Shown piece by piece: positions 25,201-40,200 of a stretch of 64,000 nt of DNA; position 1 is the stretch's first letter, and each line of letters opens with the position of its first letter. Made by a program: the position numbers and the translations under genes. Origin of the DNA: Lottia gigantea (taxonomy: Eukaryota > Mollusca > Gastropoda > Lottiidae); contig NW_008709715.1 in NCBI RefSeq assembly GCF_000327385.1, forward strand, positions 1,600,752-1,664,751, written 5' to 3'. The notes under the pieces are model-generated. The model saw only the letters and a program-made list of their open reading frames with translations. It did not search any database and was not told the origin of the DNA.

Positions 25201-28200
25201 TTAACAGGACTTGCAACAATTGATCACATCTACAATTCCAATGGTTTTTATGATGTCATGGCAGAAGCTAAAAATGGATTTTCAAGTTCATCGGTTACTA
25301 TAAATGCACCAGTATCAACTGCAAAATGCACAAAACCGACAGTCAACATTCAGGATCAAAGTTACCAATTCTATAGTCCACAGATATCTAACAAGGGCAG
25401 TGATTTGAGAGTATTGGGCAAATCAGATATATTCTGTGCTACAACACTGAATAATAAGAAAAATTGGAAGGTAGAAACTGTTGATGATAATACTGGTCTT
25501 GTTAATGGACCAGTGGATATCAATTCCCTAGCTACCAGAGCCAATGCTGAGTTTTACATCCCAGCTAGATTTCTAGATTATGGCCTATATAAATTCACCT
25601 ACAGTATGGAAATGATCAGTGATCAATTTAATGGTGGCAGATATGTATCAACAACGTATACGTATCTCAGGATCCAGAAATCTGATTTGGTTGGTATAGT
25701 AGAGAGAGGTGGTATAAGTGAAGTTAAAAGAGGACAGGGAACTACTGCTGAGTTAAAACCAGCTGATTATTCTTACGATCCTGATGACAGTACTCCTATT
25801 GGATCTCAGGTATGTCGTTTTATCATCTTTTTTCGTTCTTCCATCACCTAAGTGCTGAAATCACGTGGGCGAGAATTGTTTGAAACCATGCTTAGTAGAT
25901 TTACCGTTAGAGTTTAGGTATGAAAAACAGATAGCTGTATAAATGTGATTTTTGTTAAATACATACTCAATTTGCATTTCAGACGTTTAATTCATTTACG
26001 TGGACATGTGAACCAGTGAATGAGAATGCTACTACTGGTTATTGTGATTTACTATTACCAGCAGTTAATAGAGATGATTCTCCATTGGTTATAGATCTAT
26101 CTCAATCACCATCTCAAGCAGATTATAAATTCTGTGTAGTTATTACTAAAGATACAAGAAGTACTAAAGCATGTTTAGTCGTGCAATTAGTTGATGGTAC
26201 TCCACCTTCAGTATATCTTGAGTAAGTTACATTCAGTAATAATATTTACAATTTAGTCAAAATATTTGTTAAACACAACAAAACAAAAAGCATGGATGTG
26301 AGTGTGTATGTCCAAAACAGGATAGGCCTACCATCGTCCCACAGTACATCCAAAGTGTACAGCACCTAACTCCTTGGTTCTCAACCTTTAGAACTCTCTA
26401 ACTTTATTTACACTCTTGTAATTCCTTCATCTTCATCAACCAATATTTAATATTATGTAACATACAATTATTTAAAAGTTAATTGGTGTTTGTTGGTACT
26501 CATATAGTACACCCAAAGGGCCTTGCTGTAGACTTTATAATATTTTTGTAACAAATGATTTTCAGATGTACTGCTAGTTCAGTATGCACACAAACAGCTT
26601 CAGGACAGGTTATACCCAGGTCTGGAAGACTAGGAGTGAAATGTGAGTGTTTAGATTGTCTACCAACAGATCAAATACTTTATAAATGGATCTTCTATAC
26701 ATATGATTATCGTTGGCCGTGGAAATCTATTGAGAATATTTCTGATCCCATGTATTCAGTCGGTATGTAAAACATTGATATCTATTACTTTTTCTTATTT
26801 TTTTTCTATAACTGTACATATTATGGTGTTAGTCTTTCTATAATCTTCAAAATTCAAAATGTAACAATTCTTATAACTTATAACATATTTATAGTTTTTG
26901 TATAATATCTTAACTTAATCTGTATCAGGATCTGTCAAAGATAAATTATATCATCTTACTTGTTATTGTCCAAATTTCTCGACAGTAGCCTTTTTCTCTT
27001 CCAAACTTTAACTTAAACTTTCAGAATCTTTTAAAATCAAATTACATTCATTTTCCCGTTCTCTGTGTTTTCTATTCGTTTGGATAATCTTAAAATTATT
27101 GTATCTTAAGAGAGTGCTATCCGTACGACGTTTCAAAACTATTGTCAGGTCCATGTTGCTATTAACATTCTATGTATGTACGCAAGATATATCGACTTGA
27201 AGTTTATTCTGAAAAGTACCACGGTTAGCTGTTATTAGATATTAGTTTATAAAGCTGTCTGTAATCTTTGGCTTCATGTAATTTATTTTAGCTTTGTATT
27301 TTCGAATTTCCAATCTAATAATACATGTATCTATATATTAATAATTGAAACATTTGATAGATGAAATCTACTGATATTAATTAGTATTATAATGAAAAGT
27401 TATATAAAGTTTAAAACAAGAAATGTTGAAAATGTAGATCGTTTTTAGTATTTTAGTGTGTTTTTACTAACATGTGTGATACCAATAGGCGGGGACTATC
27501 TTACGGTTTCTCCTTTATCTGCAAGAAACGCTAATAGAATCTCGAAATACATTGTTGATAGAAGATATATTTGTTTTTGGTCTATTATGAATATTTTTCT
27601 CAAGTGGTTTCTTATGACCTGAACGGATAAACGGGTTTAAATTTAAAAGGTCCTCTCCTATTGGTGGTTTGAAGTAGAATAACTAACACTTTTTATGTCT
27701 TTTTGTGTGTGCGCCTGGCATCTGCTGTCGCTGCATCTGCAACTTAAACTGCTGCGTTGCGTCTTACAGGAGTGGACGGTAAGAATCACATGCTAACCAT
27801 TAGGAATTTCAATCCAAAGAAAGCAAACCATTTCACAGCACAGCTAAACACAAGTCTAACCTATTCCATTAAGGCCACCAATATGAAAACCTTTCACCTT
27901 ATTGGCACATTTCTGGAATATTCGTAACGATCAGAGAACCAGAATCGGATATTTACCCCCTGCACATAATACACACAATTTAGGGTTGTTTAGATAACGA
28001 CCATATTCACACAATATACCATACAATGAAGGTGAAGACTGTTCTCTTGGATTAACATATCAAATCGTTCCACAACTTCCCTCACACACCAGGTGCACTT
28101 TCCAGTCACATTAAGAATCAACGAATAACCATTGCTGCAGCACTGCACTGATATCTGGACACGCTATCGTGCAGCATCAATTTGAAAGCTAAATGCATTT

Positions 28201-31200
28201 TGAATTTTGTTTTTATTAAGCTTAATAAGCTTTTGAGTTAGATTATAGAATACTAGAATACTGTGCTTAGGTCAATTAGTAGAATAACAAAACAGAAAAT
28301 AAATCATTTTAACCACTGTCGCTTTATTTTAGGAGTAAATTCTAAAGAATTGTCGGTGAAGATTCCATTGTTTAATCATTTTGAGGGTGTGTCTAAATTC
28401 CGAGCTGGTTGCGAGGCCACAAAACAAGGACAAACAACAAAAGGACTGGCATACATGAACTTCGAGATAAACGAAGCTCCATCCAATGGTAGCTGTACAA
28501 TATCCAAGACAGAGGGTATAGTAAGCGTCAACAAAGAATTCTGCATCATGTGCAAGGACTGGCATGATGCTCAGGGAATTGCTGAGTATCAGCTAATAGG
28601 TAAATAGACAGATGATCAAATTAAATCATTACTGATAAGAGAGCAATCTGTAAAGTGTTCTTAGATCTGTTCCAGTGTACCATGTCCCTTTGACGTCGCA
28701 TAGCTTAGTTGAAATCTAATAACGTGCATTGGATTCTAATCATAATTATATGATGGTGCTCAATACGAAGTTATTGGGGTGGTTTCAGATCAGCTGACCA
28801 TCAAGTCTCCTTGGACAATGCCATGTCATGAATTTTAACATCTATTTCAGTGCGTTATTTAAACGATGATGTTGATAGAGAAGTAATAGCCCTCCCAGTC
28901 TTTGAAGAACCAATCTGTATAGATTTACCTATGGGAGCAGATTATAATGATTTTAAAGAAAAAGTTATAGTACAGATAAGAGATTCATTGGGAGCAGTAA
29001 CTGAATATATTATAGACGATGTAACAGTACGTATCCAAATTGTACCAAAACAGCTAAGTACTATACCATGACCTACAATTCAAAACTGAACTCCTTGTAT
29101 ATGTTCTCTTGTAAAAGTTTCAAAACAAAATCACGTGATCTTTTTGTTAAGAGCTTTGACTATTCCGAATAACAATTGCGGGTCTTCGACTTTGCAAGTC
29201 TAGAAAAGATCTTAACATATAGTTAGTCACTGTCAGAATATTCTTAAATTCCCATGATGCATCATTCTGAGCAGAAAATATTTTACATTTTTTATTATTC
29301 TTTAAAGAATACAAACATTTCCTTTGGTACTTGAGGTACAATTGTAATAACAAAAATCACACGATTCGAATGGTTCAAAAATGCTATGTCATCCTTCATT
29401 TTCCATTTTTCAGGTAAGACCATTGAGTGCTGCCGAGTCTCAACAACTTATAGCTGATTTCCGTAATAGTGATGCGGATCAGTTTGACAAGATTTATGCT
29501 GAAGGAGACACTAATTCTATAGCTGCCATAACATCTAATTTGGTAGCTATATTAAATAGCGACAGTAAGGCTGATCAATCAGGTTATTAGCATGCTTTGC
29601 TTGGCTTTGTTGTAACTTTTATAGTAACTATTGATAGCTCTTTTTATTAATCTGATTGATATGAAGGTTTATTTCAGAATGGTTTAATGATAAACGGTAA
29701 GAGATAATCAATAACACAATAAACATATTTAATAACATTTTGACAATCAACCAGATAATATAATGTCTTGTGTCAATATATTAAAGATAGGTTCCCCGAA
29801 GTCGATATATCTTAGTATTGATCGTCTCTCCTTGTGAGATAGTTTCTTCAATTCCTTTAACAAGGTAACAATGTAACGAAATTTGGACGAAATCAATAAG
29901 ACCAGTTTAGGATATCCAACAAGTTCATTTGTGGACTTTGTTCATTACAAAACGGTTCTTTAATTATAAGTATAAATTTTACGTTGACGATGGTGAAATT
30001 AAAGGGACAGGTGTGTCATTTTGGGGGTTGAATTTGAAAATATGCAAATAGTCTTCAGAAGTAATAGAAATGTAAGAAAATTGCATAATCCTTTTAAAAA
30101 TTCTTCAAACTAGAAATTTTACTCACTATTTCTATATATGACAGAGTATCTTAAATTCACGAGTCGGATTTGAAAGCTCAAATTTCAACAGCGAGCTGTG
30201 TACACTATTGCTGATTAGCTCAGCTAAAAAATTCCAGTTTCTGAGACTAAAGTATGATTGGTCCAAAATGGCCTACTTGTCCCTTTAACACGAATTATGT
30301 ACTTGCGGACAATGACATTAATACAAAATATTGTGTCAGTATTTCATGCATCTTGATAATGTAAGAACACTAAAAATGTTCAAAAAAATTATGAAACTCG
30401 GTCCAAGTTCTCTTTAAAAAAACACAACATGACTTTTAATAGAATATTCATTATTTTATTCTATTAGAGCATAACAATAATTATTGAATCGAGACTGAAT
30501 CTATCATTCACATTTATATAGCAATTCTCCAGCGTCATTCCAATCGATCGGAAATCCAATTTTAACTCTAGAATATTATATTTATCACAATCAATATCTT
30601 AAGATTAATAACATTGGCTAAAACATGATAATGTATGTTAAAGAGATCAGCGTTTTCAAACTCTTAAAATATTACTATTATTATTATCATATGAAAACAG
30701 AATGTAATACCAAAAGGTAATGAAATAAATATGACTTCAAAGTTGGATGTTCAATACAAATTATAACGTTACTTGGACCCCAATTATAATGGCATCTAAG
30801 TCACATGAAGTGCCAAAATATACCGTACAATTTTATGTGTGGGAAAATTTTTTTTAATCTTCTAGAAAACGATCTAGAAATTCGTGAAATTGATACAAAA
30901 TACTTTATATTATACTTTGGAGAAAATCCAACTTTAAAGTTTTTTTGATGTAGATAATAGATTTTGCATGATTTTCGTAAAGAATACTAACAAACTAGCA
31001 CTAGCATGACTAACAAAATACTAACAAACTAACAAATTACTAACAAATACTTAATGTTTTGTATCTGTTTACTAGTTTACTAACACAAATGTTAACAACA
31101 GTGCAATACTAACATTAGATGTAAACGCATACACCGCATTACTAACAACATTTTATTTGGTTTAAACTTATCTATTATGAATTTTTACTCAAAGTGCCCT

Positions 31201-34200
31201 TTTCACGTGCGTAGCAGATAAATAGCATAGTAAAAATTAAATATTTTGTAACACCTTTGTCGTAAAAAAAAGGCCTGTAACATGTAGCCAGAGCAACATT
31301 TGAACTACTGTCAGTGAGATCAAAGTCCATTCCCAGCCTGAATGATAGTGCTATGAGAAATGATGACAATTAATACACCAAATATTTTTCAAAAAGACGC
31401 ACAAAAATTTACAAAACTATTAAATTTGATTTTAGAATACAACGGTGTAGGTGTTGCTAGCAGTAAAACCAATACCGGGTTTGGACCATCAGATGGCAAT
31501 AGAACAGGTGCTTTTGACGAGGTATGTTCATGGTCATAATGGTTACCTCGAGTTATTATATACATGTAATGATATAAAGCCATGTGTTCTCTGAAATAGT
31601 ATGTTTAATACACCCAGCTACCGAGTTACCATCTCAAAGTAGAGACTTGTTATGCAAATGAAAGTTAGAAAATCGTAATGCCTTTTATGTCGTTTAGTTG
31701 ACAAAGTTAGCATGCGAAATAATGGAGTTATATTTTCAGACTGATAGCGTAAGTAATCCAGAATTGAATAAGATTTATGAACAAGAAAAAGATCTGAGAT
31801 CTCAAGTAAGTTTTCATATTCTTTATCTCAAAGATTCTCTTCAATGCATCTTAATAATAGTAGTTGTCTTTGTCAAAAACATCCCTTATAAAACATTAAG
31901 CTCAATGGGCATGACGAATGTGGTTAGAACATCCGCAAGAATAGGTTACTTATTATGTCGTAAATGACAATTAGACCTCAATTATTGAGGAAGGTCTTTG
32001 GTCTGTTATGATAAATGTATTCTCGGTTCTCGATATATATAATATAATGTTCCGTTGTTTGATTAAGACGAGATTTCGATTGTGAACACAATAGAGACTA
32101 CAGTTTTTGTCTTAAATTATGGTAAATGTGGCTTGTGATATGATAGAGGTGACAATTTATGTCATGAATGAATTTTATTATTGCGTTGGTTTAAATCAAC
32201 AATGTCTTAGACAAGTTAGATTTTTTGGAACAATTTGACAGAGATTGGTGATCATCCTTGATATACTGAAAATTTATCTGCGTATCTTGCTAGTCAAAAA
32301 CTTGTTTATTCTGCATTCCAGAAAACATAAATGCTTCATAATGAATCCAATTTTTCTTGCAGTTGAAACAACAAGGTGTTTTAGCTCTCACATCATTAAC
32401 ATCTGCTAGTATCACTTCCATTAAACAGATAGCTAGTGGTTTAACAGAATTCTTACATTATCCTGAAGAGGTTACATTAAAAACTGCTGTAAGTGTAACA
32501 CCAATCTCAATATTTACTTAATTAGTGTATGTTTATGTTTCAAATTGCTTGTTCTCTGATCAATAGTATATCAAATCTAACTAGGTTATATTGGGCAATT
32601 ACGGATATGGTTAAATGGCCAAAGATCTGTTTAAAGTTCGATTTTGTTGGCTATTGAAGTCAATATTAAATAGGGAAAAATTAATTTCTTCATACCTGTC
32701 CATTTGATATTTTTACCTTTTGTATCATTCAAATTATTATCATTCAATACTTAATTGCCGCACGAAGTAGGATAGCATCTGTAAAAATTTGGAGAACATT
32801 ACTACAAGTGATACAAGTGAGAATCCATTTTTAAACGTCTATCTTTGAAAAGGGCGATCTTTCCCTGGTGTTATTGAGCTGGGGTACGCTGTCGTCAAAT
32901 CTTTACGGTGAATTATTGATATATTTACAGGAAGCCTCTCTTGAAAAGACACTAGATATGGCTAAGTATTTGTCAAACATGACTGGTATTTCATATGAAG
33001 ATCGAAAACAGACGTATATTTATATGGTCGGAACTGTAGGCGCAGCACTTGACGTAAGTATTGCTAAATGGAACTTAACAGATTCTGAAACAGTTCAAGG
33101 ATCAATTATTATGTAAAAAAAATAATAATATAATAAAGTACTGGCGCTGCGGTATTAAGACATGTAGCAATTGACTGAATATGATTCAGATATTGCGGAA
33201 TTTCTTTGTATTGGAACTAATATAGGTTAGTAAAATATGTGAAAATGTGAGAAAATACTAATCTGTCTATTTTGTGCACAGGCTATAGGATTTAATGGTG
33301 ATAACCCCTCTTTAACAGAGTTAGCAGAAGCTAAAGAATCGCCAGAATTTGAAATCTATGATACCAACTGGGAGAATACAAAAGGAGGTAACGCTTTGAT
33401 TTTACAATTAATCAAATGAATTTAAATATAAGTAACCTCAGACCAAGATGTAATCCATAGAGCTGTAATTACAATAAGTTCCTTCAACTGTCGGTGTTCC
33501 AAAGGTCCTGATGCACTTTCTGGATTGGATTGTCTACAGTGAAAATAAAGTAAAATGACATTCTTGTGATTTGAAATATGAAAGTTAGTTATAACTGACT
33601 GATATACGAAATCTTGTTCGTTTATTTGTTAACGTGCTCTTTTTTTATTGCAGCAATCGTAGCAGAAGACATGGACGCAGCACGAAATGTACACAGTCAG
33701 CATACTCATAAAAACCATGCCGGCGAAAAGGTAGTTTTTCTATTATTACAAAGTGCGTTTTTTATATGTGTTTAACTTGAGACACTAATGGAAAAAAGAG
33801 TGGAAATTTTAGAATGGGGATTAGTTGGGATAAGTTAGAAATTTATACTAAATCTTAGTTAGATTTTTTATTTTCTTGCATTGTTGAAACAGTTCGTATT
33901 TTTGTTTGGATGTGTAAATCGGTTATTGACAGAAAACAACCCAGTATATACCCACTGATTATACTAAAATGATTCATTAATTTACATTGTGTTTGGATGG
34001 ATATTCTTATATATTATGAATTATGATTTCAATGCTTGTGCTAGAAGCAAACCCCAGACATTACAGACTATATCTTATAAGAAACAATCCTTATACATTT
34101 TGTTTATTTCAGTCAACTGAGTATATAGATAAAGCAGTAGAAACAGTATCATTATTAACGCAAGGGTTCTCTCAGAATTCTGTACCCGGTGAAGAGATAG

Positions 34201-37200
34201 ACTTTGTTACCAACAGAATCAAAGGTGTCATACAGAACCAGGATGCCAAGTCCATGTTAGGAAATACTGTTGAAATGAAGGATTCCAATTCATATCTGAA
34301 AATTCCTAATGATATAAATGCACTCTTCCCTGGTGGAAACAAAAATGAAAATGATTCTCTCGTTTTACAAGTAAGTGATAAATGCAAGAAAGACACACGG
34401 AAATTTAACTTATTCAGAATAATCCATGACGCAACAGTACGATAAAGATAAAAATGTCAGCATCGACCAAGGGACATCTTCTCAATGTCGATCTATTACC
34501 ATCGGCTTATACCTTGACTCTAATAACCGTCTCTTTTGTATCACGGAAGTTTGTAAATTTAGTGATTTGATTGGATAGCACGCCACAAATATAACAAAAC
34601 AGAGGCCTCGACTAAAGTCTGTTAACACAAAGCCAGAATGACATTCTTTCTGTCGAGGGCTGTACAAGCCAATTAAATCGCTTCATTCCTTGATGCAAAA
34701 AAATGGGATATAAGCCGAAGGTAATAGCTTGACATTGTGAAGATGACCAAGGCATACATATCATGTTTATTTTTCAGTTCTTACAAACTGCCAGTTTACC
34801 ATACAAGTACTCGGAACATTCTGATGATCTTGGTCCAACAACTAATGGTTTGGTAATAGACATATTTGACGAAAATGGCAATCCCCAAATCATCAAAGAC
34901 CTAGCAACACCTTTTGAATTTACAATTGAGAAGGATAAAAATTCACCGCCGACTGAATTCAAGACAGCAGATCCCTTCATTGTAAAATGGGACTATTTGT
35001 ACTACCATAAGATGAACATATCTAAAAAGGGAGCTTCACTACACGTCCAATTCAATGTACAAGATATCAGTTTGAAATTTCTGGTCCTTGTTAGATTTGG
35101 TGATTTCCCAAGTATTCCAGAAAAGCTCTTTGATTTCATGGGAATCATTCCTGATAATTCTGGTGAGTTCTATCACACAACCTACGAAATCAATTTAGTG
35201 TAAAAAATTCTCATAAATTTATGATAACCACGAGGGAACTTTTAAATGTAGCCTATTTTTAAAAAAAAAAAAACTGGTATCAAGCTCATCCAAATTTTCA
35301 TTTCATATCTCATCTCTTTTCAGCTGTCGATCCATACCGATATACCTATTTCTTGGATAACAAAAAGATCAATGATTATATTGGCACAGTATATATTGGT
35401 GTCAGACAATTAGATCCATCAGAATATACAGCTAACTACCAAACAGCTCTCGACTTACCAAATTATGAAAAAGGAACTGGAAACCCATCAGAGAAATATA
35501 AAATACGTGTATTTAGTACTGGGTGTTATTTCTTTGATAAAGACATCAATGACTGGTCTTCTAAAGGATGTTGGGTAAGATACCAATGTGTTACTCACAT
35601 TTAGATGTATTCTTGAATTTCTTCGAGAATTGCAAAGATATTGTCTTATTCCTTTGTGGGGTTACATTTTGTTAAATTGTCGTTTAATAAATTATCTCAT
35701 TGTCGGTTTGTCCTTGCGAAAATTTATGTATCATCTACTGCCCATTCGACATGGGAGCTTACTAAATGTCGTTGTCATGGTTTTAGATGTAAAAAATATT
35801 TATGGTTTAATTTACAGGTCGGCCCCAAAACAGATGAACTTGTAACTCACTGTTTCTGTAATCATTTAACAACATTTGCTGGTGGTTGGGTGGTGGTACC
35901 AAATACCATTGACTGGAACTTTGTGTTTTCCAATTCTGACTTTTCAAAGAATCCGACTCTGTATATAACCGAGATAGTCATAGCTGCATTGTATTTGATA
36001 GCTGTGATCTGGGCCAGAAGAGAGGACAAGAAAGATATAGAAAGGGTGAGTATATTTCTCATCATTGTCCCATAGATTTCTATGCTCGTCTTATAGTATA
36101 AGAATTATATAATTTTCAAACCAAACTGTCCTGCTGACAGATATGTATGTTTTAAAACAATTTCAGCAGTTTGTCTATCAGAAGGTTTTTTGGACCCAAA
36201 ACATTGTAATTACAACACTAAGAAACCAATAATCTCCATGAAATGGCTGCTGAAGAAGTGTTCAAAAGTGCACATGACATCTGAATATGGTAATCTAAAA
36301 TTCTACTTTCAGCTTGGACTCACACCGTTAAAAGATAATGATCCACGAGATAAATACTACTATGAAGTTTGTGTTGTTACTGGAATGAGACGAAATGCTG
36401 GAACCGATTCAAAGGTAAAGATGTCTGGTTGTTTATTGCTATTGATTTACTAAAAAATGCTTTTGGAAAGAACAAAATATAGTCTTTATTGTCAATGTCA
36501 TGCAAGAAGTGTTACACTTGAATACGAACAGTGTAATTGGATGTGGTTGCCCATCTAACGAGACGAATGCAACGATCTTGTCGGCCAACCATATGATTGA
36601 CGATATGAAAATCGGTGTTTTTTGTATTATAGGTATGCTTTATATTGTCTGGTGAATATGATGAAACTGATGTTAGAATGTTTAGTGATGATAAAAGAAA
36701 GATATTCCGTCGTGGCGCTGTTGATGCGTTCTTAGTGGCTGTGCCCAGGTATGTTAAATATTTTCTTTATTTTAAGAAAAATTAAGTTGACATCATGTTT
36801 GAAATCTCTATAGCTGAATACTGAATAATTGTCAAATTGTAATTTTGGATATCGTTTACATTGCGGATCGTTAGAGACTGGATTTACTGCTTCTTTTTAT
36901 CTGCCAATATGATTCTCCAAAAATAGGAAGATGATTTGTCTTTGCCAACTAATCTGACAATCCTGTAGTATCATATAATTTTAATGCAAAGCTGTTACTT
37001 GAAATAAACTTCCTTTCCAGACCACTTGGAACATTAAATTACGCTCGAGTATGGCATGATAATTCTGGAAAAACCAAGATGGCATCCTGGTATTTGAAGT
37101 ATTTGTTAGTACGTGATGTACAGACTAACCAACGTTTTGTGTTTATCAGTAATAAATGGTTTGCTGTAGAAGAAGATGACGGACAGGTTGGATTTTGACA

Positions 37201-40200
37201 TGTCATTTTTATTTTACTTAAATTTAAATCATTTCTGCTTCATAATACAAACATGTTTCAAAGGAATTTTGATTGGAGCTTGTTATTCAAATCATGAAAT
37301 CAGTTGTAGCTTCAGACCCTATTTCTGTTCCTCAATACATTAATATTGGCTGCAAACTCTGTACTGTTAATATAATGAGGCTGGTGGCTACTAGAACCAT
37401 AAGCAATTACGCTTTTCCACATTTCAGGTAGACAGAGTTATCCCAGTCGCTGGGAAAGAACAAATGACAGAGTTTGGCCATTTATTCGCAGAGAAATCTA
37501 GAAAGAGTTTGGTCGATGGGCATCTTTGGTTCTCGGTGGTAGCAAGACCAGCTAACAGTAGATTTACCAGAGTACAGCGTGTATCGTGTTGTCTATTGCT
37601 ACTATTTGTTTCTATGTTGGGAAATGCAATGTTTTATGGTCAAGATTTAAGCTCGTCTACTGCCTATAACTTTGGTCCGTTTGCTCTCTCTCCTGAACAG
37701 GTAGGATTGATTTGGATTGTACTCACTCCAATTAACTGAATTAAATCAAATATTTGACAATATACAATCAGATTATAAACGCTGCCGTTTATCTGCCAAG
37801 AAATACTTTGTTTTTACACTTTCTCGAGATAAACTGTTTCAACTTTTATTCCTTTCAGATATTTATTGGTATTGCAGTAAATCTAATCGTGTTCCCTATC
37901 AATTTCTTGGTTATTACGCTGTTCAGAAAATCTCGCGCCAGGAAAATGAGACCATCCAGAATAGACGAAGCATTAAAACGTAGCGGTGTAACCCCAACAG
38001 CAGATAAACCTAGTATGGAAGGAGTATGGACTAGTCAATCACCAACAATGATGGATGAAAAACGAGCTGGCACATCAGCTTCCATGAGACCAGAAACATC
38101 CTTCTCATCTGTATCGAGAATGGGAACTCAGCAATATGAGGCACTGAGATCGGAGAAAAAGAAGAAAAAGAAGAAGTTTGAATTCCCATGGTGGTGCAGT
38201 ATTTTGGGATGGGTTGTTCTGTGGATTGGTGTTGGTTTATCTTTGGCGTTTGTCACATTTTATGGTATCACGTTCCAAGATGAAAAATGTAAGAAGTGGA
38301 TTACGTCGATGTTGATGTCCTTTTTCACGTCTGTCTTCATCACACAACCTGTGAAGGTGTTCCTTACGGCCATCTTCTTCTCGCTTGTTGTGAAGAACCC
38401 AGGGGAGGAAGAGGAAGACGAAGTAGAAGATGAGGAATCTCATAAACTCGCTTCGGATGAGGAGTTCTTACATTTTGAAGATGGTAAGTTTAAGAAAAAT
38501 TTATTGTAACCTACCAACAATGGATGAAATATACAGTTAATCGAGTTTAAAGATATCTAATTCTTCTTTAGTATCCTTTTATCATTCTTAATTTCTAATT
38601 TTAGGTTACGGTGCAACTCGACCACGAAAAATAGGCTATAAACCACCAGACCCTGCTGAACTGGAGAAAGCTAGAATTCAGAGATTGAATGAAATCAAGA
38701 TGTGGGAAATCATTAGGGAGATTGTTTTCTACAGTTTCTTCTTGTGGATATTGATGGTGATCAGTTATAGAAACAGAAGTCCACATGGTTTTACCTATAA
38801 AAATAGTCTGGTGAAAACATTTGTAGATAACAATGATACCAAACAATGGTTCTCTAAGGTTAGTTTGTTGTCTGAGCCAGTTGCACCAAGGATTAATTTT
38901 GGATATGTTACTCATGTGATTATCGCTCTTATATATATATATATATATTTTGAAATTCAGGCCTAAGCACTTTTCATTAAGTTGCGATGCTGAATTTTAC
39001 TTCAGCCTTGGGTAACTCTGTCTATAAATTTTCATTAAAGGGACATGGCCATTTGTTTGACCAATCATACCTTAGACCTTAAAAACTAGATTTTTAGCTA
39101 AGCTATTCGTTAAAGTGTTCACAGCTCACCATTATAATTTGAGCATTTAAATCCATGTGTGTCCAGAATTATTTTCGTTTGAAATTTGAAATAACGACTC
39201 GTCTTATCTTGAAACATATTATTGAATGGACATAAATAGAATTAGACAGTAAAGTTTGGGGTATATTTTTGTGCAATTCTAGTACTTCTGTAGACTATTT
39301 CTATATACAGTATATTCAAGACCAAAATCAACCACCGAAAATGGTGAATCTGTCTCTTTAATCTTCATTAAAGTAATTTGGTGATTTCATAAATGACGGG
39401 ATTATCTTTGAACAGGTAAGAAATACTGCTGAATACTGGAAATGGTCTCAAAGTGGTTTACTAAATGGTATAAGAGCTAGTAACTATTATAATTCAGACC
39501 CACCCCTATTACTACGTGGTTTTGTCAATGATAAAGTTTCCAGAATAATGGGTTACGCAACTATGAGGCAGCTTCGTGTAAAACCTGGTAAGAATTGGTT
39601 TAAACTCTTTTCTTCTTCTGTATTACTCTCAGATTGTGTCTCGCAATTACCTCGGTATTAAAAATGGTCAAAGTAAAAAGCTTCTGTGATGCTGCAGCTG
39701 TTTCTGTTAGCTGCGGAACGAATGTAAATATCAAGAGAAGAAATCAAACCCTTCTTCATTAGAACAAAAACCCTAAAGGTTCACAAAGCAATTTGAAAAT
39801 GCCTTACCAAGCTCTGAATTGTCAATGTTGTATTTCATAGGTCTGTGTGAAATTAGAGGAGTTATGAATGGTGTTATACCAGAATGCAATGAAGCTTATT
39901 CCTTTGAGAATCAAGATGAAGGTACATACCTTCCAAGATGGCAAAAACTAGCTAGCGGCGAGTCCTATAATGATACCTCAAGACCATGGAGATATACTAC
40001 AGCAAATGAATTAAATGGCTATCCTTACTGGGGTAAACATGAAATGTATAGTGGAGGTGGCTATGTAGTGCAGCTTAGAGGATCCAAAGATAGTGTCAGA
40101 GATGTATTGAAGGAATTAGAAGATGATGATTGGATTGACCAATATACAAGAGCAGTTTTTGTTGAATTTACCATCTATAATGCCCAAATTAATCTATTTG

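Larger units (their letters stand above)
29565..31435 (+). other. Intron 18 of the polycystin-1-like gene (1.9 kb)
   Basis: Contains an inverted family A MITE (29,999-30,288) and, at about 30,985-31,150, a run of ACTAACAAA-like repeats with six copies of TACTAAC, the ideal branch-point word. Otherwise AT-rich with no coding sequence. Confidence 0.6.
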
